Position numbers and translations under genes: made by a program | Notes under the pieces: model-generated | The model's input: only the letters and a program-made list of their open reading frames with translations | Told to the model about the DNA's origin: nothing | The model's database searches: none | NCBI RefSeq assembly: GCF_000485595.1 | Contig: NW_014577166.1 | Coordinates: 381,727-418,394 of the forward strand | Length of the DNA: 36,668 bases | From: Priapulus caudatus | Taxonomy: Eukaryota; Priapulida; Priapulimorpha; Priapulimorphida; Priapulidae | Direction of reading: 5' to 3' | Shown here: in pieces, positions 29,023-36,668 of the stretch | Numbering within the stretch: position 1 is the first letter of the stretch | Layout of the letters: each line of letters begins with the position of its first letter

Positions 29023-29213
29023 TTCACTAGAGGGCAGCATCACATAGCCGGCACAACCGTAAAAGTCACGCCCCCTATCAATTTTAGACCGGTGCGTCGT
29101 TGCTAGTACATTACACAGACACCCGCCCAACCCCCCACCCCCACCCCCCACTCACCACCACCTCTACTGCCTCTCCTTCATGCACTTGCTTAATGTGGCA
29201 CCCCCTACTGGCT
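29023..29213. promoter_or_regulatory. Pair of CTCF-like motifs facing each other
   Basis: TTCACTAGAGGGCAGC (29023-29038, plus) and AGCCAGTAGGGGGTGCC (29213-29197, minus) both fit the core CCASYAGRKGGCR closely. Motif matching by eye only. Confidence 0.4.
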
Positions 29214-30806
29214 GGTGCAATCACACAGGCGTGCATCGTCTTTTCTTCATCTGATGGCCTGATCGGTGATGGTTACAGATCATGATATACATAATGTGAG
29301 CAACTCTACTCAGGGGCTGTGACGCAGTTTTGCTGTTCAAACACAATATTAACTATCTTATCATCGGCGACATACGCCATGCATCCAGTACATTTTGAAG
29401 CTTGCGTGCGTGCGTGCGTGCGTGCGCGTGTGTGTAAATACTACTATTTCGTATATCGTGTTGTGTGCATGTACATAGCAATATGAGTGAGGGAGGGTCA
29501 GCATTTGTCGTGCGAGAACCGCAGTGCGTGGTGTGCATGGCACACGACACGCGTGGAGCAGTGATATGGGCACGCACGCGCGTTCTTGAAAACGGTGGTC
29601 GTGTTTGGGGGCGGATTCCAGTGTAGAGACACGTGCGTGCGTGTCGGTGTCACCGTGGTTCCGGGTTTTGCGGTGGGCGTAACTACAGCCGTTTCTGCCA
29701 CCATTTTGAGGGAGTTTGCAACACAGCTGCTCACTTGTTGCGTGATCCTGACGCCGGGGCCCCTGTTGCGTATCGGTTTTAAATGATGAGAAACGGTCTC
29801 TACTCAACGCAATCATTGCGGTGCGAGACCGCAGTAAGATGGGTATATAAATGACATTTATAACAATGTAATAGTCATTGTATTTGATAGAGAAAAATAT
29901 CGCTATACTGGAGTGTGTGTGAAAGTAATATAAGTGGAGGCAAACGTTTCGGTGTAAATCGGTGGTTTCGCACATCCATCGAGGAAAATGGGGCGTAGTG
30001 TACATGGTGAGTTCTAGACGGCACCATATTTGTGTACATGTTTATTTTTGCCCTCAAAGAAACCTTACAGAAACTTCTTGTGATTTGTTTCCAGTGATGA
30101 AATTGGTTGAAAAATGTGTAAATACCATATTACGTATGAAGTACTTTATACATGAATATATACTAGCCGTGTTAAGGTTTATGGAAGCTACATATATATC
30201 GTGTGCAGACAACTCATTCCTTCTGTTGTTGTTTAGAGCAAACTTGTGTTGTTGCCAAGCATGTTACCATGGCAACAGCTGCAGCAGATGCTCTTGAGCT
30301 TTTGACGAATACTGTTTTTGTTTTCATTTTCGTTTGTGCAATACAAATTCTATTATAAATTCTTAGGTGATATATAACATCCAAAGTTTTTTTAGGCGTT
30401 GGATGTAATGGAATGTGTAAACTCATTAAAAATATGCCGGTTCTGCTTTGATTACATTATTGTGAATCCTTTTACAAGACAAACTTTTAGAAATTGGAAC
30501 AAAATAATGTTCTCCCATACCAGTGTGGGTTTTATTATACGTTTGGCATGTAGCAGGTACATGCTGGATTATCGCGAGGTATTCTATGACATCATCCCGT
30601 ATATACGAGAAAGAGAGCGCGCGCGCTATTGTTGTGTTTTTAATGCAGAGCTGTGCCGGTTTTCACTACAGTGCTATTATCGATTTTGTGTTATTTTTCA
30701 TTTTTAGTTAGTACTACTGTAATGTAATGCTAATGTAGCACATTATACGTTTATAGTGTGCGATTTGGTTTTCCCAGTCAACAGCTGAAGGCAGGCCAAG
30801 ATGTAG

Positions 30807-30812
30807 AATAAA
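30807..30812 (+). terminator. Candidate polyadenylation signal AATAAA
   Basis: First plus-strand AATAAA found by eye after the stop codon. Alternatives are at 31863-31868 (with a GT-rich stretch about 45 bases downstream) and 32266-32271. Confidence 0.4.
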
Positions 30813-30857
30813 AAAGATTGGAAATCTGTATGGTTTATGTAAGCATATGTGTTCGTG

Positions 30858-30858
30858 T

Positions 30859-30901
<43 letters not shown>
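30858..30901. repeat. (CA)n(TA)n microsatellite
   Basis: ACACAC followed by a pure ATATAT run. Confidence 0.95.
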
Positions 30902-30904
<3 letters not shown>

Positions 30905-32595
30905 ACGACATATATAGGTATATAGTCAAGAAAACCTAGAATGGAGAACAGAATAATATGAGTGAGGATGGCATGCAACGTGTGGCATGGTTTCCTGTTG
31001 TTGCGTCGCAGCCAGCAGCAGCAGCACACATGATATAATAACTACTGACAATGTCGTCTCAGTGTAGCTGTGTATTCCTATCCACGTCTTGTGTTAAATT
31101 CTTTCAAGGTTATGGATGAAGATGAATCGGTGGATGATGGGTCGTGTTGGCAACAAGATCATGTGTATTCTATTCTGTTCGCTGTATTATGTTGTCTTGA
31201 TAATATATATTCTGCTCCCTGTAAGTGGTTAAAATACTCGATCAGCCTCAAATGTTGCATCAACCAGAGTTTGCGTGCGTGTGTAAGTGTGTGCGTGCGT
31301 GCGTGCGCGTGCGTGTGTGAGTGAGTGCGCAAGAGCACGGCCAGTGGCTGTTATTACCTGCTTGCGTGGAGACAGCGGAAATGGCGATAGCTTATGGGTG
31401 TAGTAATATTATTGTATAGCTGGAGCATTGTGACTAGTAGGCGGTCAAGGCAATGGACGAAGGCCCGAAACACAAGGACTTGTTTCTCCCAAGAATTTCT
31501 TTTCCCTCTGTATGATTTTTTGCCTAGAGATTATGCGCATCTGCCTGCCATTGAAGACGATTCTGTGGTTCCATCGCACCTGGATGTAAATACTAGAAGG
31601 TTTTTGAATTAGTACGCCCTGCTAAACGCTTTAAATAGGATGTCAGCGGCTACTCGGTCTGTGTTATACCCATTGTATGGATTTGCTCAATTGTCCTGTA
31701 CAGGCGGCCGCTGTGGGTTTGTGTACCAACGCCCTCTATGGGCTTGGACCAGAAGCTCCACAGGTGTGTTTATAGAGATGTAATATTTTAGTAAATATAT
31801 GTTTAATTTGGAGAGGTGTTGCACTTTAGAAATTTGGGTATTGTGTTAAAATACTGACAGGAAATAAAGATTTATGATATTAGTACGTTACGAGTTGAGA
31901 GCTTTTTGCGTGTATCTGCATACCTACAATTTCGAGATTTCAGTCTGTACGATTGTAACCGAAAAGGAAAGTGACAATTTGACAGAACTCTTACAATGCC
32001 CTCACATGTTTACAATATGAACGCCATCGTTTTAGCGTGCGATCTTTGAAGCAGTTATTATATTTAGATCCTTTTTATCGTCGATTTAACGTTATTAAAC
32101 GTGATGTAAATTTTCCATTACGTCTACAAAATGAGATTTTTTATATTAAAACGAGACGAAACGAAAAACACAACCATGCATTATTTTTTTTAAGAACTAT
32201 TATACATTTATTACTGTATATTTCACATTATTATTATGTACAAGATATGTACAAAATCTCAGAAAATAAATAATCCTGATTCGACCTTTCGTCCAGGTAG
32301 TCTCGCCCGCCATCTTTGACCATCTCACATGATTCATGATCGCGTAGAAACGTACGCACGAGACATGACAGCCAACATCACTACTGTAGTCCCTAATCCT
32401 GCACGATTAATGTCTCCCGCAACAAGCATCAAAATGCCGCCAGTGCATGAATAAATTTGAGTAAACGGCGGAGGCATGCATTCATCGAGATCTCGTCGGT
32501 TTGCACAAGTCGTCTCATCAGATAAGAAACGCAATTAGAGGTCGCAGCAGCGGCATCAAATGCTTCCCCATTATCTCATAATTGTTGCACAAAAT

Positions 32596-32631
<36 letters not shown>

Positions 32632-33321
32632 GGTAACGAGTCGTGGCATGCGGCAACATTGTATACAGATTGGCTTGCAGCGTGCGCTGGCTCGAGCAGA
32701 GGGAAGCTAGGAAATATTCCTGGATCTTTTCCAACTGCTATTTTTCTGGCTCGACTTTGCCAATTTCTCAAACAAAGGTTCTAAAATTGCTTACGGATTC
32801 ACGCACATGCGTATATATACGGAGCCGCACGCTGCATTTCTGCTTTCAATGTCTGCGCATTTCTGCATTCAATAACTCATTATTCCGGATTAATTTCCGA
32901 ACCGTTAGGGTCCTTGTTAAGTGCAAAACGTCTTTACGATTACAAAAATCCTTCCATACTAAATGAAACTGGATTACGGATGACATAAATCCGCACGCAA
33001 TATTACTCTAGGACATGGAAAATCTGTACAATTATGCTAGGCCACACGCATCAGCACGGCATTACGGTCGGGAATTCTACTCAGAATTGCCCATTTTAAC
33101 CGCCGTAATATAATTCAATGCATCGGCGACCACGGCTTAAATTATCAGCTACCTATCGCATTTAGAAATCATTTCTTTTCACCGTGGTTAGCTCGCCTAA
33201 TTCTAAGCAAGATGGCTCGTGCATGAAAGCCGTATGATGTGTGGATACGCCGGTCTATATCGATGTACTACCACTGCTAAAATGAGCTCATTCACTTTTG
33301 AGTACGATGGTAAAACTATAC

Positions 33322-33379
33322 GATAATAACAGAAGTAGATAATAGGGAATTTTCCCTATTATCTACTTCTGATAATAAC
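33322..33379. repeat. 40-bp perfect palindrome flanked by 9-bp direct repeats
   Basis: AGAAGTAGATAATAGGGAA (33331-33349), two T, then its exact reverse complement (33352-33370). GATAATAAC lies directly outside both ends (33322-33330 and 33371-33379). Confidence 0.92.
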
Positions 33380-35572
33380 TATAGCCAGCCCACATTAACA
33401 CGTGTTTGCGCTCATATCCCGAAGACACACTAACAAACAAAATAAAGAAAATCTTGTTGTTCTGTAGATATCTACTTTCAATCACAAAACTGCCTATAGA
33501 TTCAGTGTGTGAACCACGTCAGACAGCAACGTTATATTTGCCACTATCATAACAAACTCCTTGCTGATAAATATAAAAAATGGCGTGTGGTGATTCCCAG
33601 TGGAAAGGTATTAGCTTTTTAGCAATTATAGAAAAATAAGCTCAAACTTCTAAACATGGTTACTTCCTTGTATCTGGATGCGTCATTTTAACAAATCCGC
33701 GCAGGGATTATGCCAGCAGCTTGAAAGAGGGGGGGGGGCTGTTATTTTCGGGACGCGGAATTGGACCGTGTTAATTATTTGGAATCCTGAAAATACCGGA
33801 TAAATTTTTCGTGATTCGGGAATAGAAGTCAACCGGAACGCGGGAAAGCCGACATTGCGATCAACCGGAAACTAGGAAATGGCACATTTTTACTTGGAAA
33901 CTAAGCATGGACTACCTCCCGTTCTATCCACTCTTGGAGGAACAATGTCTATTCACCATTACAATGCCTTCGTCAGTTCTCCTCTGCCTATCGATAATAA
34001 TTATTGTTAATATTCATTATAAATATAATACGTCTACAGGTTCTCCCACTCACATATCAGTGTCAACATGGCGGCTGATATCGATTGAAATCTGATCTCT
34101 GGTTTAGGATAGGTTCGTGTGAGCAAAATTTAATTTGCGAGAGAGCAGCAACGTGAGAAGCTGCATTATCATCCTAGCAACTTGCGCGTTGCACCGCGCT
34201 GCGCCACCGCCGCTTCTGCGTTTCTATAATGCCGGTCTATCAACGGCCAAGCCTAAACGGTTAGTTTTACCAGCGAAACAGTTACTAAATGCCGAAATAA
34301 CAAGAAATTTTAATTTAGCGGTCGATTGGTTGATTTCCGATAATCGATCGCCTGTATGTCGGGGACACTCGAGCTCTTACGTTTTCTCACAAAGTATGAA
34401 GAGGCAACTCCCTCCAACCCCACATCTAGTCAAATACCATCCACGTGATACCGTGCGCACACACGTACACGCACTCCAGTGAATGGTATCACATGATATA
34501 AAATTTAAATGAGCATACGGCACAAAGCACATCGCTACTGCAGTAAAGCAAGCTATTTACAGCAATTTATACACGAGCATATATGATATAAGACTTTTCA
34601 ACATTTTCTCGCTATTTTACAACTTTTACCGTGTTCAATTCTGCGAAAATACTGATCTAAAAGCTGGAGTCATGTAACAAGCGCGAGTCACAGTAATATA
34701 ATATATAATTTTTTCTACCATCTCTTCTGGAAAGTTGGCATGTAATAATATCCTACACGCAGCCACCATTAGCACCAAACATTGGCGGTCCAGTAGAAGA
34801 TAACATTCAATTAGGCAGTGATCAAGTGCTAGAAAATCCACACAAAATTATGATCATGCTTCATAGCCTATAATATTAAGTATTATTAATATTACTATGA
34901 CTATCGTCCCTATTTACAGAATACGAATTCGAAACTGTTAAGAACTCAACCGTTATTATATTATCGTAGCGGAGTTTTTACTATTTTCTTACAAAAAATA
35001 CTGGGCTAAATAGATAGAACACGTACAGTGCTGCCCCTGATAACTAGTCAGGCAGAGTCAGCACACAGCTGTTCTCGTGTTTCTACCTGGTGAGCCATTT
35101 TAATTACCATTAAACCTAAGAACAACCAACATACAAACTCAACGATAACTATACATGAATCACAATACAGTCAACCAATCACAATCATCTCAGTGCATCA
35201 TCTGAGCCCGATTGGTCCATAATCTACACAATGGTTCTGCCATCGGTGCCTGGAAACCAGTAAAATATATTTCCTATTTGTACCACACGTTCATCGATCG
35301 GTTCGCGTTTGAAAACGGAATTTCTCCCCTCGCTCGACGAAGTTTGCAAGTCGCGTGGCCCACAAATATGCGCGCGTGAGATATTACAATAGCCATGTGT
35401 GAAGTAGTCATGCCATCATGCGAGTCTTGTAGGTTCATCTTAAATTAGCCACCGGCGCATCCTGCCACTCTGTGTGAGTCTTTGCGCTACATGTGGCTAG
35501 GCGCAATTTCGTCGTGTTAAGGTGGAAAACCACACCTTTAATAGTAAGGTCTAAAACATCCATTTATTTCTT

Positions 35573-35578
35573 CAGGAA
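35573..35578 (-). terminator. Candidate polyadenylation signal AATAAA for the minus-strand gene
   Basis: TTTATT on the plus strand, 170 bases downstream of the stop codon at 35748 in the minus direction. Position fits a short 3' UTR. Confidence 0.45.
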
Positions 35579-35747
35579 AACGCAATGGGTAATAACGCCC
35601 GCCTGTTTTCCTTTCATCTTAAATGCTTTTACTGTCAGCTGGCGCGCGCACGCTTTCAGACTTTTACCGCGCCAAAATGAAATGGCTAGTAGCAATCAAG
35701 TTTCCAGGCGATTGCTGCAGAGCTAATACAAAAGGTATCACATACGA

Positions 35748-35899
35748 CTACGATGACAAATGCAACATTCTTGCGCAGAATGAAAGCAGACCGGTGATGA
35801 CGACAACGTTGGCGATAGTGGGTAACGTGTGTAGTGAGCTAGCCGTGTTGAAGTAAGCGCCGGCCTCCGGGGAAACCTCATTCTCTCTGATCTCCACTT
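35748..35899 (-). CDS. Last exon of an unidentified gene, predicted C-terminal membrane segment
   Basis: On the minus strand the acceptor is ttttttttccttatcgccag ending at 35900, and the exon runs from 35899 to the stop TAG at 35748-35750. The phase 1 start joins the exon at 36244-36441 (G+AA = Glu). It encodes VEIRENEVSPEAGAYFNTAS, SLHTLPTIANVVVITGLLSF and CARMLHLSS. About 20 hydrophobic residues (LPTIANVVVITGLLSF) followed by a tail of only about nine residues suggest a tail-anchored or single-pass membrane protein. The family is not recognised. Confidence 0.68.
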
Positions 35900-36186
35900 C
35901 TGGCGATAAGGAAAAAAAAGATAGCATATTACGAGCTGCGTCATAAAAGATCGCATACAATGCAGATTTGGTCCGATATTATATTCCGAGCTAATATTAA
36001 CTCTGCGTTCTGTATTTTAATAAGAGTGTCATTAAGTGAAAGAGCCGTTATTAATATCTGCGCGCAGCTAGACAAACATGCAGATTGGGTTAAATAAATT
36101 ATTTTTCAAAGCTGATTATAAATTCACGAGCGAAATTCATTCACGAGCCTATATACTGACATGAGACTCCGACGTCGACAATATAT

Positions 36187-36220
<34 letters not shown>

Positions 36221-36243
36221 CCATGAGGCAGCAAGAACCCTAC
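35900..36243 (-). other. Intron of the minus-strand gene
   Basis: 344 bases, containing a (TTG)n repeat in gene orientation (AAC on plus, 36188-36221) close to the donor. Nothing else is seen. Confidence 0.65.
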
Positions 36244-36441
36244 CATGATACTTCTTCCTCGTTGTCGATTCTGCGGGCAGTGACGTCACTCGGCCCCTGA
36301 TAGAGCTTGGCTGCGTCACGGACTTCTCGTCGTGGGAAGAGTTCGGTGTATCCTCGCCCTCGCGTTGGTTGTGACGGTGGCGCACTCTATGAGTAGGAGT
36401 CTGTTCATCTACGCTCTCTTCTTCCTCAGCACCCGTACTCA
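36244..36441 (-). CDS. Penultimate exon of the unidentified minus-strand gene
   Basis: On the minus strand the acceptor is tctctctctctcttcatcacag ending at 36442, with a clear polypyrimidine tract, and the donor is CATG|GTAGGG at 36243. 198 nt, phase 1 to 1. It encodes STGAEEEESVDEQTPTHRVR, HRHNQREGEDTPNSSHDEKS and VTQPSSIRGRVTSLPAESTT followed by RKKYH: a hydrophilic, charged, probably disordered region. There is no recognised domain. The gene continues beyond the right edge of the window. Confidence 0.7.
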
Positions 36442-36668
36442 CTGTGATGAAGAGAGAGAGAGAGAGAGACTCATGATGACGAAAGGCTTGAGCACGATGA
36501 AAACGATACATAAACGAACCTCGAATCCGCTACCATAACAAAATGTGATTCATTCGTATAAAATTGGCACATCAAATTCAAATTACAAACAATAAATCGT
36601 TCGCGTTGTCAACGACGGCGGAGTATAAAAAAAACCGCGTACACGTGACGCGGAACTAAAAGCAGGAT

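Larger units (their letters stand above)
27206..30812 (+). other. Probable 3' UTR and downstream sequence
   Basis: No AATAAA is seen between the stop and 30807-30812 (further AATAAA at 31863-31868 and 32266-32271), so the 3' UTR may be 3.6-4.7 kb unless a variant signal is used. It holds (CCG)n at 27217-27246, a 27-bp array, (GA)n at 28163-28204, (GTGC)n at 28344-28400 and TGTAAATA Pumilio-type sites at 29433 and 30117. Confidence 0.5.
30813..35570. other. Intergenic region between two convergent genes
   Basis: No exon with splice and protein support on either strand. Contains (GTGC)n near 31275-31320, (GA)n at 32600-32628, the perfect palindrome at 33331-33370 and a short G homopolymer at 33731-33739. 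The rest is AT-rich unique sequence. Confidence 0.55.

Noticed and set aside
32334-32534. Minus-strand 66-codon ORF between the convergent genes
   Set aside because: No splice signals in phase with the minus-strand gene, whose stop is already at 35748, and no recognisable motif.

Overview
This is a window of animal nuclear DNA: spliced genes with GT-AG introns, many microsatellites and minisatellites, MITEs and one 50-base assembly gap (16619-16668). Most of it is one plus-strand gene for a p160 nuclear-receptor coactivator (the NCOA1/2/3 / SRC family, Taiman in insects). The gene enters from the left with its bHLH part missing and ends at a stop codon at 27203-27205. Eighteen exons were placed by reading splice sites, codon phase and protein similarity. 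Low-complexity, Gln/Pro/Gly-rich exons and divergence from the vertebrate paralogues suggest an invertebrate bilaterian. A diverged repeat near 9900-10130 resembles elements I remember from molluscs and other lophotrochozoans, but the phylum is not established. Layout: 355-5400 holds the end of PAS-A, the linker and PAS-B (exons at 355-483, 1766-1876, 2779-2889, 3585-3830, 5253-5400). 8349-14647 holds the receptor-interaction part, with LXXLL motifs LKELL, LKQLL (assembled across an intron), LTKLL and LKKLL, and an MEKLL variant. 16216-24326 holds Gln/Pro-rich activation-domain exons. 25904-27205 holds a 27-nt microexon, a conserved-looking C-terminal block and a terminal LXXLL. After the stop come a probable long 3' UTR and intergenic DNA. 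At 35748-36441, on the minus strand, are the last two coding exons of a convergent gene I cannot name; its predicted product ends in a membrane-type segment. Phase agrees at every junction except one (exon 16216-16387 to exon 18147-18233), where an exon seems to be missing, perhaps in the N gap. The exon at 8349-9264 changes reading frame internally, probably from sequence errors. Main points for a second look: (1) half of a coding exon (22191-22287) lies inverted inside its own gene, and flipping 21753-22287 restores frame, splice donor and phase exactly; (2) two introns carry tandem arrays whose unit includes the exon's own 5' splice site (1865-2385 and 9255-9740); (3) a 27-nt phase-matched microexon has a textbook branch point; (4) an intronic 27-bp array carries more than 20 CACGTG E-boxes; (5) there is a decayed partial copy of the PAS-B exon. 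Nearly every large intron has its own private minisatellite, usually touching an exon boundary.
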